From the NCBI RefSeq assembly GCF_954871325.1, contig NC_088778.1, forward strand, positions 33,492,730 through 33,556,729: a DNA stretch of 64,000 nt, in the 5' to 3' direction. A model generated the notes under the pieces. That model had not been told where the DNA came from and searched no databases. It saw only the letters and a list, made by a program, of their open reading frames with translations. The translations under genes and the position numbers were made by a program. Origin of the DNA: Gordionus sp. m RMFG-2023 (Eukaryota > Nematomorpha > Gordioida > Chordodea > Parachordodidae). Shown here in pieces: positions 11,918 to 24,310 of this stretch (the stretch's first letter is position 1; every line of letters begins with the position of its first letter).

Positions 11918-12299
11918 TATTCATTTGACGGAATGAATTAATGTAAAAAAAAATATTATTTCTAATTTATAAAATTTTGTTACGATGAAGCTTTTCTGAT
12001 AAAACATCTTGGTAAGATCATTTTCTTTAAATAATATTTTACTAATTGCAATTAAAATCATTTCCTAACAAATTAAATTATTGTCATTTGGGAGGAGCCT
12101 TAATTGATCACATAGAATATTTTGATATTTATTTTAACTGCAGAAGGTATGAATGGTACCCTAATAGTATCCATAGGTAAAATCATATATAATAGATGTT
12201 TTTTTTTAAATTTAAATCAGCTCTATATTACACTCAATAAATCAACTATTGAGAGGGGAGGTGGTTAAAGTGTTGAGATGAGGTACTTGTAACGTAAGA

Positions 12300-12692
<393 letters not shown>

Positions 12693-12693
12693 A

Positions 12694-12897
12694 GAGTGTT
12701 GTCAAACACCTCAAATTTGAGCCAATATTTAAAAACGGCTTACTCATAGCTTTATCCAGTAAAATCATATGTACCTGAAGACTATGATCATAGATGGCAA
12801 AAAGATTTAGACATCTATTAGCTAACTCTCGATTATGCAATATTTTTCTAGCTGTTGAGTCAGTCATTTTTGAAAATCTGCTCGTTATTATCAACTC
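12694..12897. mobile_element. hAT-like MITE, family B, next to a microsatellite
   Basis: It begins GAGTGTTGTCAAAC and has TTTGAGCC, AAAAACGGCTTACTCATA and CAATATTTTTCTAGCTG in family B order, ending near ATCAACTC. The (GAAA)n/(AAAT)n array lies exactly at its left end. Confidence 0.6.
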
Positions 12898-13246
12898 AAA
12901 TTTTTATTTTACACTATGATATTTTAAACATTTATTAAGTTAACTAAATAAAATAGACATATGATTTTATAAGAGTTTTTGCAAAGACAGCAAAAATCAC
13001 TTAAAAATTTTAAAAAAAAACTATCATATAGCTTATCTCTATCTATTTTTTTTTCGCCAAATGTTAATTTTTTAAAGTTTTTAATACATTGTTCATGGAT
13101 TTGATTATTTCTTTATATTTGATTTTATATAATTCATAATGCTAGTCTACAGTTGATAATGGAGTCTGACAACCCTGCTTAAAATATCAATCATATATCA
13201 GGGCAAAATTTTAATATATATATTTTTATAATTTTCCTCTTTTTAG

Positions 13247-14143
13247 GATATAAAACTTTTCGTGAACAAGGTAAATATTATAATTTATATAATAATGGCC
13301 CAATAATTTTTTCTCAATACGTATTTAGTTTCGGGGAGTGTTCAAATTACAAGCAATATAATAGGTATATATTTTAAAAAAATAAGTTTTCTGAAAATTA
13401 ATTATTTTAAAAGCTAAACCTTATTCACTGCAATATAATGGTAAAAATACAATATATGGTAAATTTTATGACAAATCAACAAAAAATAACACGGTTTTCA
13501 AACCGAGCCTATCAAATTTTTCCAAAAATTAAGAAGATAATAAAAAATCTAGTCTCCAACTCCAAACCGGTTGAGATTTGGGGCTGTAAATGTGGAAAAA
13601 ATGAGGAATTATTGGCAATATGCTATTCCACTTCAGATATAATTAAGCTAGAATTGTCATGTATATTACTTTATATTTTATTCTATTTCTGGATTTTAAC
13701 GTTAGAAACATTTTTACAATATTTAGTAATTTTGAAGGTCCATCTATTATTTTAGAAAATTTTTTAAAACAGTATATTTGAATATAGAATATGTAAAGAT
13801 AATTTAAAAATTGTAAATATAAAATTGAATGTACAATTGGAAATTTTTAAACACAATTATGCTTGTTTTTTAGGTACATTTTCATTATTGAATTTAAGCT
13901 CTTTTTAGAGCCTTCCATACTATTAATATATATATTATTATTTAGTAATTTATTATATTTAATATATTTAATAAATATTTTTATACAGTTATTATTTTAA
14001 TTGTTCTTAAATTTGCTTACAATTTAAAACTTTCAATTTTACCCTTATAAAATTTGACATTTACACAATTATCTCAACCTCTGATTGGAGTTGGAAGCTA
14101 AAATATTAGTTATTTCTTTGTTTTATAGCATGTACAACCTTTG
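13247..14143 (+). CDS. micro-exon gene, paralog C (partial)
   Basis: Function unknown. Three firm exons match gene B in order, phase and spacing: 13247-13270 (YKTFREQ; 24 nt as in A and B), 13329-13364 (SGSVQITSNII; 36 nt as in B), 13414-13440 (KPYSLQYN; 27 nt against 30). The introns are 58 and 49 nt, against 59 and 62 in B. Downstream, 14129-14143 (CTTF, acceptor TTTTATAG, donor GTAAAA) may correspond to the CEK exon. A segment at 13874-13908, after the strong acceptor TTGTTTTTTAG, reads 11 residues to TAG. It has the same length as gene B's proposed terminal exon. Counterparts of B's YL, SNLL and LTIDI exons were not found, so C may be truncated. Acceptors are T-rich and donors are GTAAAT/GTATAT/GTAAAA. 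Confidence 0.5.
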
Positions 14144-14906
14144 GTAAAAATTTTAGAAAAATCTAAGGGCATCAGTTGAGATTTCTCGTGGAATCCATCA
14201 TATATTCATGATATCGAAAATTTAAAATGACATATATAATATATATGTGAGGAAAAACATTTCCTATTTTAATTTTATCTTTTTTCTTAAAAAGCATGTA
14301 TATAGAAGAAAGGGTTCATACATTACAATGATTTACTCTTGGCTAGGGGGTGAAAATTCGTCAAATCAAAAATTTTAAAAATTATAAAGGAGCCTCAATA
14401 TTTTTATAGCCAGAAAAACATTACCTAAATCTTAAAAAAATTTTTTTAATAGATATCTAACCCTCAAAATCTTCAGGAACATCAAATCCCTGAATCTTGA
14501 GAAATCCTCCTTTTGACTTTATTAGAATAGATATATATATATATGTATATATTTTGCCTCATGTATATGGGAAAATTAATGTTAAAGAGCATTTTAAGAA
14601 ATTGGTTGTAATTTTGATAAAAAAGAAGAAAAATAATAAATTTTTGTTAAAATGCATTCATCTCTATCTTAAATGCTATGGAGATTGTGTATTTAGGGCT
14701 TCTTTGACCTAAAGGTGTGAAAAGAGATTTAGTCTTTTTTTTAACAGGAGTTGGCTAAATGTTTGATTATTAACAACTCTTCTTGTTGAACAATTAAAGC
14801 ATTTTTTTTATCGAATATTTGGTGGCTTCATCATTTTTCTGACCATTTCATTATTATATAGGATATAATTATATTGTAATACAAATTTTGTATTTTTAAA
14901 ATTTCT

Positions 14907-15001
14907 CTTAGCTTCTCTTCTCTTCCTCTCTCTTCTCTTCTCTTCTCTTCTCTTCTCTTCTTCTCTTCTCTTCTCTTCTCTTCTCTTCTCTTCTCTTCTC
15001 T
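14907..15001. repeat. (TCTTC)n microsatellite
   Basis: A pyrimidine-rich pentanucleotide array, TCTTC with small interruptions, about 95 bp. The Arg/Glu-rich reverse-strand ORF across it is an artefact. Confidence 0.95.
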
Positions 15002-16169
15002 TTGTAATACAATTTTGTATTTTTAAAATTTTAGTTTCATAATCGCTCACTAGTCGATTTATTTATTAAATTTTGATTCAAAAAAATGCTTAAATTTAAA
15101 GAGATCTACATATCCAAATTATTTATACTTATTACATTTATATTATATAGGAATAAATATAATCTAGAAGGAAAGAAAAATTTAATTTGAGATATACTAT
15201 TTTATATTTATTATGAATTAATTTTGGGGTTTTCGATTATCATATCAATATAATATATATTTTTTTAAAGAATATTTTGTTTTATAATTGGTTAATCCTG
15301 GGTTTTCATATTTTAATTGGATATAATAAATTTTAATGGAATTGATCATTTTATCAATAAAATATTTTACATTCAAGCTATGATTTGTTGTATGTTATTA
15401 GATAATAAAACCAAATTTGGAGGGGAAAATTAAAAAAATAAAAGATTTGTGTAATTTTTGTTCCCAAAAATTAATTTAATCCATATATTAATAAATAAAT
15501 ATAACACGAGACTCAATTTAACACGTGACATTGAGCTGCAATTAATTTAAATGCATAAATAAAATCGAAAACGAAAATATTAAGAATAAAACATATCTTG
15601 TAAATCAGTAATGTAAATATGATACTAGATTGGCCTATCATTCATTAAACACATAAAATATTCATACATGGGGAGTCAGCTTTAAACCATTTTGTGGTTT
15701 GTACTTTCAATTTAACTACTTTAATGTGCCACAAAATTTCACTATGTATTTAGACCTTTAATTAAGGAATAATTCATGTAGTAGTATATATATATCATTG
15801 GAGTATTTCCAGAAAGATACAAACAGATATATTGGATGAATGTAAAATTATTCAAGGATGGGCTTAGAGTAAGCCCATTTATATTAAAAACGAACATAAA
15901 AGGAAAATGTAATTAAATTACATTGATAAAAAAAGTATAAAATATTTTTAATAGAATTTATTCATATTTTTACGGTTAAATTTAACATTATAAAATATAA
16001 AATATTTATATTATTAACAATTAACAAACAAGCTAGATAACAGAATTTGATTTGCATTTCTCTATAATTAATTTATATACGAACTTTTTGAAATAATTCA
16101 CATTTGAAACCATGCAAAAATGTTTATCAACTTGGTAGAGGCATATAATTTTGATATTATATTTTTTAG

Positions 16170-16202
16170 GAGTTCTTATTGTGAATTTGCTCTGTAGTGC
16201 AG
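16170..16202 (+). CDS. possible hydrophobic micro-exon (signal-peptide-like)
   Basis: A 33-nt phase 1-1 segment lies between ATTTTTTAG and GTTTCG and reads VLIVNLLCSA, like the core and cleavage region of a signal peptide. Just downstream, a short ORF at 16228-16305 begins MIIILSWFEHSF and ends DAELTV before TAA. Neither has a paralogue elsewhere in the window, so coding status is unproven. It lies 2 kb after gene C and could belong to another member of the array. Confidence 0.25.
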
Positions 16203-17290
16203 GTTTCGTTGAAATAAATACACGATAATGATTATAATATTATCTTGGTTCGAACATTCCTTTGAACGCAAAAAAAATCTTCCGGATGCTGAATTGACTG
16301 TATAAGAGTTACAGTTAATGGTTATATTAAAAGACAGCTATATGTCCAATCGTTGTTGCAAATTAATTTTGTATATAACTTATTATTTAAATAATACATC
16401 TTTTTATTATATAAAATAATTTTGTGAATTAGAAATTTTTAATTGAAAATTTAATAAAATATTTTGAAAAAAAATATGCGACATAATAATATTTATTTGC
16501 ATAGAAAAGAAAATATCACAATATAATATGAATTTATACTTAAGGATATATATTAAAATAATATAGGGGGAAAGACTAGAGAACATGAATTGGATGGGAG
16601 AATATAATATCAACATAAATGTAAATCTGATTTTACCCGTCCACAAAAGCAAAGTGAATTCATTTAAAGATTATTAAATAAATACATGTTTTAAGTAGAT
16701 AGTATCCAAGTAAAAATTAAACAACAGATATAAAAATATGACTATTACAGAGGAGGGCATTATCTAATGACATAACAATATATTTAAATCTTAATGTAAC
16801 GAGTTTTTGAATAAATTTAGTATGATTTGGGCTACTTAGTTTAGTTTAAGTTTACAATTTATAAAAAATTAATCTAAATTACTTTTATTTTATTCTTATT
16901 ATTAATGATTTCACTTTTTATTTAAATATCTCGCTTGAATAGAGGATAAACTTGAAACGGATATCCTACTTTGATGGGAACAACAAGAAAAAGATTTATT
17001 ATATATTTTGGTAATCCTTCGCTCTTTCCTATCAATGCTAGATCATCACCACTATCTCCGACATAGGGTTTTTAACACTCATTCTCTTACTAAAATAATT
17101 AACTATTTATTTAACTCATTTAAAATCCCATGCAATTAAGTAATTTATTCATGAGAGTAGGAAGAGTCTTATTTTAAATAATAAGTAAAATTGACATTTT
17201 ATTGTGAATTCTTAAATTATATTGATAATCCATCAAAAATAATTTATTATTTTTGAATTTAAAAAATAATTATACAAGAATGAATTAGTA

Positions 17291-17333
17291 TTTTTTTTTC
17301 TCTTTAGTTTTCACCTTTTCTGGAGGTAAGCTT
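17291..17333 (-). mobile_element. LINE 3' tail stub
   Basis: The reverse strand reads AAGCTTACCTCCAGAAAAGG, then TGAAAACTAAAGAG and a poly-A run. This is the same 3' terminus as the LINE copy at 11602-11917. Only the last 40 bp are present, an extreme 5' truncation. Confidence 0.8.
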
Positions 17334-17337
17334 AGTT

Positions 17338-17475
17338 TTGTTAATTGGTTGGTAGTGTAGAACCCAGACCGGATTTGGGTCTAAATAATTGACCAAACCA
17401 GCTCTGAGCACGAACCCCCGAGCACCGGGTTCAGACCTGAGGTCCAGACGACCTGGGGTTTAGTTCCACCTATGA
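17338..17475. mobile_element. GC-rich repeat end (GGTTGGTAGTGTAGAACCC type)
   Basis: TTAATTGGTTGGTAGTGTAG, followed by CCCAGACC and GGGTCTAAATAAT, is inverted relative to 19098-19163, which ends CCAACCAATTAAACAACACT. The two may be ends of one large element or of two related MITEs. GC content is well above background. Confidence 0.45.
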
Positions 17476-17944
17476 ATTACACCTGGAGCTCGGATTAATG
17501 AAAAGTAAAAAAAAAATTTCATTTTTTAATCTTAGGTTAAATCTTATTCTTATCTTATTCATTCTAAATTAATAAAGCTTTTAATTCTCATTTTCTTACC
17601 ATTTTTGGGGACTTTCTTTTGATCAAAATTTTTATGGTAAAATAAAAATATCAGTAAATATTCAAAAAGAGTAACCCATGCATGACGGATAAAAAATAAA
17701 ATAGTAAAATTTTATTTTAACACATATTGATATTGTAATTAAATGTAGACGAATATAAAAATTAAACGTCATTCATGCATGTATAAATAATAAAAAGAAA
17801 TGTAAATTTATAATTTGTGATGAAATATTGGCCAATAAAAAGTTTTTCTTTATTATATTAAAGTTATATTCCAAATATTATATATGTCATAATTCTTAAA
17901 GGGATGTGAACTATCCAGGATCACCACGGGTTTTAAAGGTATAA

Positions 17945-18060
17945 CTAATAAATTTGGATTTTCAGTAGGTTTGTACCGATATCACTTTTTGGAGGCCTCC
18001 GATATTCCCGATATTAAATTGATATCGACCGATTACCGATCCGATATCATATCTAATTTT
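17945..18060. repeat. ATCGG/CCGAT repeat fragment
   Basis: Repeated ACCGATATC, CCGATATTCC, TCGACCGATTACCGATCC and GATATC words suggest an eroded palindromic repeat, related to 500-600. Confidence 0.4.
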
Positions 18061-18446
18061 TATGTCATTTATTTAAATATATTATAATGATCAGTTATAG
18101 TTTATATTCAATTCTATTGCAATTCTAAAAGTATATAAAATATTTTTATTGTTAAATAACTTTTATATAAGTAATAAGTAACATTAATCTATATATATAA
18201 TAAATAATAAACAAATATATTTTGAAATTTGAATAAATATTTTAAACAATATTTAACATTAATAAATCGAAGATTTCTTATTAGAAATACCAAAATTTAT
18301 TTATTTATCAGAAATCAGTTTACGTTTACGGCGATGTTAACTGTCAAGTCAATATCATCAAATTCACTAAAAACAGATTCTGAAGAGATTATCGCACACT
18401 TTTATAAACAGAATGCGCAAAAATATTAATTAAAAAATATGGACTT

Positions 18447-18489
18447 AAGGGTCGTAAATTTTACGACCAAGCAAATTAACAACACTAGT
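18447..18489. repeat. solo transposon end ending AACAACACTAG
   Basis: GGGTCGTAAATTTTACGACC is itself a palindrome. It is followed by AAGCAAATTAACAACACTAG, matching the TAGTGTTGTTAA ends of family B. The same palindrome and AAGCAAATTAACAA recur at 19597-19629, so this is a dispersed terminus. Confidence 0.6.
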
Positions 18490-19097
18490 TGATGGGAATA
18501 TTTTTAAATAGATCTAATCAATTTTATGTTAAATATTTTATGTAAAATAAAAATATTTTATTATATTTATAGAAACTAGAGACGCTAAGCCACTCGTTAA
18601 TATCAATCACATCTTTATTTTAGATTTTAAAATCATGTAGAAATATAATTTACTTTTTTTATCACATAAGAAAATAGGGGATTTTATTAAAAAAATTAGC
18701 TACAGATACTTAATTTTATTATTAAAAACCCGAAAATAATAATTATATTTTAATTAAATATATTATTAAATATTCATACTCTAGTTGATGAAAATAAATA
18801 AATCCTGTCAGAAAGTTCGTATCTAATTCTGAACTAAGATCAGGATGGTATAGAAATAATCTATAAGCAAACCTACATAATAATTTATTTTAATTATTTC
18901 CAAGCCCTAAGTAAGTGGTCCCGATTAAAAAATTTTTTAGTCATAAGCTGAGTTGCTTGCAGGATTTTCCTATTTAAGTTCGATATTATTGATAAATAAT
19001 TTTTAATTAAAATATTTGAAACGACATTATTTATGGGGTCTAAGTTAATGCTGGCTTATTTCTTATACAAATATTGCTAATGTAGATCGCAGTGATT

Positions 19098-19163
19098 TTA
19101 TTAGACCCAAACCACCTCGGGTTTGGGATTTACACCACCAACCAATTAAACAACACTACCCAT
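19098..19163. repeat. end of a GC-rich DNA-transposon relic
   Basis: CCCAAACCACCTCGGGTTTG, then GGATTTACACCACCAACC and AATTAAACAACACTAC. The inverted partner is at 17338. The terminus resembles the TAGTGTTGTTTAA-type ends of family B. Confidence 0.45.
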
Positions 19164-19534
19164 ATCGATATTTTGTGTTAATAAGAATATACCTGAGCCC
19201 CCAAGACCTATACCCGCCCTGTATGAGTGATCATTATTATTATTACAAAAAAATATTTTTATTTCCATATCAAAAAATATTATTTTTCACACCCCCCCCC
19301 TCCCACCCCCTTCATCCACCTCCAAAACCAAGTCATACCCATCAAAATAAAAAAATGAATACTTTCAATCTAAATATATTTAGATTATATTTTACCCATA
19401 TATCGATATTTTGTTTTGATAAATTATTCCTGACCCCCCAAGACCTAGACACGCCCTCTATCAGTGATTATTATTATTACAATAAAAAAATATTTAATTA
19501 TCAACTTGTTTATTAAATCGTTACACGACACGAC

Positions 19535-19632
19535 CCGGGTTTGAACCCGGGTCTGAACCCCGGGTCTGAACCCAGGTCGGCCTGAGCACATAAAAGGGTC
19601 GTAAATTTTACGACCAAGCAAATTAACAAGCT
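19535..19632. repeat. GC-rich CCCGGGT(TT/C)GAAC repeats and transposon end
   Basis: ACCCGGGTTTGAACCCGGG and GGTCTGAACC words are repeated in tandem, then the GGGTCGTAAATTTTACGACC palindrome seen at 18447, then AAGCAAATTAACAAG joined directly to a LINE fragment at 19633. Confidence 0.5.
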
Positions 19633-20668
19633 CTATCTCTCTCCACTTTATGTTATTCACGGTATCTCTTTTATCTAATTTATACTTCTTTATATTGGCT
19701 CTAACTTTATGGCCCCATTAAAATTTTGGCCTTCCTCTTTTACACCATCACTTTCAAACTCTCAACCTTATTTTTTCCTATATAGTCCATAGGCCTTATT
19801 ATTGTGTGCCCATACCAAATAAGTCTGTTCACCATTATCTTATTTTTAATGGAAACTACCTTTAAACTTCCTAGTATTCTTGTACTTCGCACCTTATCGT
19901 TTTTTGTTACCCCAGCAATCATCCTCGGCATTCTCATTTCCATAATTTGTAGTTCTCTCGTCTGATTCTTTGGTTGGCCAAGTTTCCGAACTATATAGAA
20001 TAGTTGGTTGTACTATGGAACTGTAAATCTTTCTCTTTAGTTTGTGTGGGATTCCTTGTCAAAGAGCACTTCAGATAAAGATCTCCACTTTAACCACCTT
20101 TGATTAATTTTACTATTTATCTCTTTCTCTAATGTGTTGTTTGTATAATGAAGCCCAAATTTTGCACCTTTCAATAGCCGATATCTGCCATTCATTTATT
20201 TCAATGCTCTCTGTTTCATCTCCTCCTATTACCATATACTCCGTCTTTTCTTTATTTAATTTTAATCCGTGCTTTTCTAGGATATTTATCCAACTCAATC
20301 TTTCTTTCATTTCATCCTTGGATTCGGCAAGTATCACAATATTCAAATATCATATTCTACGGGACTGTTTGTGGTATGGACTGTGCTAATACATCTATTA
20401 CTGTTATGAAGAGAAGTGAGCTGAGAGGCGACCCTTGATGAACTCCCTCGGCTATCGTGAAGTCTGTTGAAATATCAGTTATGACCATTGTTGTATGGCC
20501 CATACACATATCTTGTATAATACTTATATATTTTTCGGGAACCTTTTTGTGGCGTAGCGTCCATTATATAAGTTTTCTTGGATCTTCCAGGAATAAAGCC
20601 AAACTGAGTTTTTCCTATTTCGATTATATCTTTTTTCTATTATTTTTTCTTAGAGTTTAAGACAGTGT
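19633..20668 (-). pseudogene. non-LTR retrotransposon reverse transcriptase remnant
   Basis: The reverse strand encodes, from 20668 downward, EKIIEKR, an RT block like QFGFIPGRS, VPEKYISIIQDM, EGVHQGSPLSSLLF, then a degraded catalytic block where the usual F/Y-ADD reads FEY before a frameshift. Next come VILAESKDEMKERL and EKHGLKLNKEKTEYM, the post-RT block MEMRMPRMIAGVTK, and NRLIWYGHTIIRPMDYIG. This order is typical of LINE ORF2-type proteins carrying a GVT..D..R and RW.GH.-R.P tail (RTE/CR1/Jockey-like; clade not decided). There are stops, frameshifts and a gap between PGRS and VPEKY. The 3' end is cut off at 19633. It is non-functional. Confidence 0.88.
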
Positions 20669-21002
20669 TACAATAAATATAATGTCCCATAAATACTGGT
20701 TCACTACATTTCCCATTCGTAAAATGATTTTTTAAAAATATAAAATTCTCCTTATACGTTTATTTCTTTATAAAAAATTTTTTCTTAACTATTTTATATT
20801 GATGTACATTCATGGGCAGTCGAAATTTTGTTGCGTTCTAATAGGACTTGGGTCCATTTACTTTGACGCTGCGTTTATAACGCTGCAAAAGTTAAAGGCT
20901 TTAAATGCGACAATTTTTATCATCTCCCTTTGAACCTCGAAAAACGTTTTTTAAAAGGCAGGGTTTAAAGATGTAGATCTTAAACAGAACTTATAAAAAA
21001 AA

Positions 21003-21012
21003 NNNNNNNNNN
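21003..21012. other. assembly gap (10 N)
   Basis: Ten Ns between AAAAA and TAATTATT. The true distance across this point is unknown, and the two sides may not be adjacent as drawn. Confidence 1.
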
Positions 21013-21393
21013 TAATTATTTTTGCAAATATTATCATTTTATATGAATGGGTTTAAATTTAATCGTCAATATGTTTCATTGAATCATCACAACACTTTAC
21101 TTACAAGTGAAATAAATACTAAATCTTGATATTGCCACTTTCCTATCTAACACCATATCATCAATCAATTTAAAATATCACAAATATAATACACTTTTTT
21201 CTCTGACCAATTCACACAATTATTTGTTTTTAATATCATTTGCGTTTTGTAAAATAATAAGTATAAATTGTATAATTTTATTTATTTACTAGTAGAGTAA
21301 AATAATATCGTTTTACTATCTTATATAATCTTATATTAATTATTCAAAAAAAAAAATACATATATACCATTTTATTTACCACAATTTATATAC

Positions 21394-21465
21394 GCATTAG
21401 TGGTATAAAGGTTAGAATTGCTGCCTTCCAAGCAGCAGATCCGGGTTCGATTCCCGGCTAATGCA
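21394..21465 (+). tRNA. tRNA-Gly (anticodon TCC)
   Basis: A complete 72-nt cloverleaf. Acceptor GCATTAG pairs with CTAATGC at 21458-21464, with discriminator A at 21465. The anticodon stem GCTGC/GCAGC encloses loop CTTCCAA, with TCC at 21427-21429. The T arm CCGGG-TTCGATT-CCCGG pairs perfectly. The A box is TGGTATAAAGG and the B box GGTTCGATTCC. There is no intron. A T run from 21469 can serve as the Pol III terminator. CCA is not encoded, as expected for a eukaryotic nuclear tRNA. It lies in a gene-poor stretch just after the assembly gap. Confidence 0.95.
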
Positions 21466-21598
21466 CATTTTTTTTTTTGCCTCATAAATAAAAATCTTAT
21501 AAATATTTTATTTTTTTTTTAAATATTATTTTCTTCATATCTTAAAATCTCTTCCATTCTTTTTATTTCGAATGTTATCAATTATGGTATGGCCATGC

Positions 21599-21724
21599 CA
21601 ATGACCTTCGTTGAATGTCAGCTGGACCCGCCATTTTGGTAACTCATATAATAGTAATTATTAAAATTTTTAATAATGATAATGTGTAATCCCAAAATGG
21701 CGTCGGTATTATCATATGTCATTG
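21599..21724. mobile_element. short hAT-like MITE, family A variant
   Basis: It runs from CAATGACCTTCGTTGAATG to GGTATTATCATATGTCATTG. Internal family A marks are kept: CAGCTGGACCCGCCATTTTG on the left and CAAAATGGCG on the right. Only 126 bp remain, so the TIR tips are internally deleted. Confidence 0.65.
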
Positions 21725-22484
21725 AGTTATCCATCCGAATGTCATTTAAAAAAATTCTCCCAATTATGTTGACATAATAAGCGTCAAAATTTTTGTTTAA
21801 TTCATTCATGTCACATTGGAAGATCGTTTGTGACAGGCAAATCAAAAGTAAGTCTTATTCATAGTGGCATGAAACCTAATATCACTTTTTTTAAAACTTT
21901 TATTCTTAATTATTTGGGACAATATATTTTTAATTTCAAAAAAAAAGACAAGGTAAAATTATTAAATAATTTACATTTTATCAAACAATTTTATTAGAAA
22001 TATATACTTATATATATATGTATATAATTTGTGCATTCAATATGTCAAAAGAAGTATAAATTTTATATGTTTTTTATAAGAAATTTAAATATTTTAAATA
22101 TCATATGACTTATAAGACGCATTTTATAAATTTTAATAGTTTGAGTTCTTATATAAAAACACAATATTTGAGCATTTTCAAATGCTATTTTGTTAGAGAT
22201 GAAGTCTACACATAATTTAATGAAATAAAGTATACATATTAAATCTTGTTTTGTTTCTCTCCCTTTTTTAATGCATTCTCAATTTATTAAAACGATTCGT
22301 AAAAAAATGAAAAATTTGCACAAACATATTGGGCCCTTATGTTAGACGGTGCCAAGTTCATCATAAATTTACTAAAAAGCTTCCAATATGACCCATTTTT
22401 AATACGTATTATATATTAAAAGATGTGGATCACCACTGCCAAACATGGTTATAATGTATATAAAATAAATATAAACGAGTAATG

Positions 22485-22545
22485 TATGTGGCTCAGTCGG
22501 TGATTGGGAATCTACTTGAGAACTTCGAGGTTTGTTCCCATGCAG
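22485..22545 (+). other. tRNA-like sequence (possible SINE head)
   Basis: TGGCTCAGTCGG at 22489-22500 is a perfect Pol III A box. GGTTTGTTCCC at 22529-22539 resembles a B box at tRNA spacing. The D, anticodon and T stems do not pair well, so this is not a tRNA gene. The following 550 bp (to about 23050) are less AT-rich than the surroundings and contain a second B-box-like GGATTCGATCC at about 22626. I recognise no gene there. Confidence 0.3.
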
Positions 22546-23869
22546 GAAGGATTTTTTTCTGAAGCTAACCTAGGTGATTGGGGTAGAGGTTTTAAAGGAA
22601 CGGGATCAAAGAATCGACGGTCCTGGATTCGATCCACATTTTGGGAATATGGCCTGAAACGATGAATCTCTTTCAAAAATGAAGATAGTGATAGAGATCA
22701 TTGGAATATTTATCACGACAATGTTTACTGACTGCGTAAGTTATTCCACAATTTTTTTAAACATTGAAGGAATAACTAAATGAAGTTAAAGATGCCGATA
22801 TAGAATATCGTTACGATTCTCGTGGAAATGGTAAATAATAGGCAAAATTAAATTCTTGCCTTGGATTACTAAAGGGAACGGATTTCCTTGACTTTACGCG
22901 GACCGCAACATTATAGCAGCAGTGGTTTTATCTAAGTCCTCAAGGGGAACTGGCTCACATTAATCTGGTTACAGAATTAAAGATGGGCTTCATTTTGAAA
23001 AGCCAGTCAAGTTCTAATCAATCATTGTGATTCGAATTCCCATGATCATTACTATTATGGATGATGAGGCATAAAACTTAAAAAACTTTTTATGTTAAAT
23101 TTCGCTTAATAATTTTTGATATAATAAATCTTTGCCTTAACGCTCGCTCCTCATATGGAACGCTTGTTTAGTAACAAGCATAAAAACGTTCCCAATGAAA
23201 GATGAAAGACGTGTGTGCGATTAAAAACAATATTAATTTAGAAAGGAGAAAAAAATTATTATTCAAGGTTAATAAAAAGAATTATAAATATTCCAAATTA
23301 AAATTGTGATCAATATTTGTCTTCCGAAGTTTTCAAAAGTTTTAAAACTTTTGGAAACAAGTTTTGGTCGCAACCTTAGAAAGAATTTAAATAAAACATA
23401 CGGTCCTTCGCAGTATTGGACCGGATGCGTTCCAAATACGCTTATCCTCGAACGAGACACGTCTCATTTCTATATTTTTCCGCCCCGACAATTTTTTTTT
23501 AAAATTTTTTTATTAAATCACAATGTTATTGGTTATGGAGTAGGAAAAATAATGTAAATTAATAGTCTTTGTATAATAGGACATCCCAATTTATGGTTTG
23601 CTGTATTAACTTAATTATATGCTTGGAGTCATGATGATAAAGTAAGAATCGTGAAATTGTGAATTTTATGGTATAATTTTAGGTTACAATATGATGCTCT
23701 ATTAACTTATAATTTATGCTGTACTATATACATATAATTCCATCTATAGTATATATTTTAGGGGGGGGGGGAACAATTTGGCAATTGATTCGGGGTTATG
23801 ATGGAACGAGGGATTGGGAAAAATTGGGTTTATATTTTTGAGCAAGGATCGGAAATATTATGTTGTTGT

Positions 23870-24192
23870 CAATAACATATTAAGTGACGATGCATTCATT
23901 AAAAGTTGTACACCAATGAAAACAGCTGGGGACGTCATTTTGATTACCCATATCATTCCTAAAAATTTTAAACGAGACCCCAATTTATTCCTATGTCCTG
24001 ACGCAAACTTAATTAAAGAATTGCCTGTTCATCGAGATGATAAGGAAGCAATTTTTTCAATTTTGATAGTAGTTTTTAACAAGAGAATGTGATTACTATA
24101 TGAATTATTAAAATGGCAGGTCCAGCTGATTTTGTTTCAACGACGCTTTAAGATACATTATTATCGTAAGTCTAAGTATTATTATTATGTCA
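23870..24192. mobile_element. hAT-like MITE, family A
   Basis: It begins CAATAACATATTAAGTGACG followed by ATGCATTCATTAAAAG, then AAAACAGCTGGGGACGTCAT. The right half has AAAATGGCAGGTCCAGCTG and ends near ATTATTATGTCAT. The right tip runs directly into a LINE 3' tail (24193). The ORF across it is not a gene. Confidence 0.75.
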
Positions 24193-24237
24193 TTTTTTTT
24201 TCTTTTTTTAGCTTTCACCTTTTCTGGTGGTAAGCTT
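24193..24237 (-). mobile_element. LINE 3' tail stub
   Basis: The reverse strand reads AAGCTTACCACCAGAAAAGG, TGAAAGCTAAA and poly-A. It has the same terminus as the LINE at 11602-11917. It abuts the right end of a family A MITE. Confidence 0.8.
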
Positions 24238-24310
24238 CTTCACTTATCTATTATAATATTAATCTTGCTATCTATTTTTATCTTTGTATTTCTGATCAAT
24301 TTCACTTGTA

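Noticed and set aside
22480-23050. Possible rRNA or transposase fragment in a GC-richer stretch
   Set aside because: Words such as GGGAACGG looked rRNA-like, but the order does not match rRNA and no frame gives a known domain.
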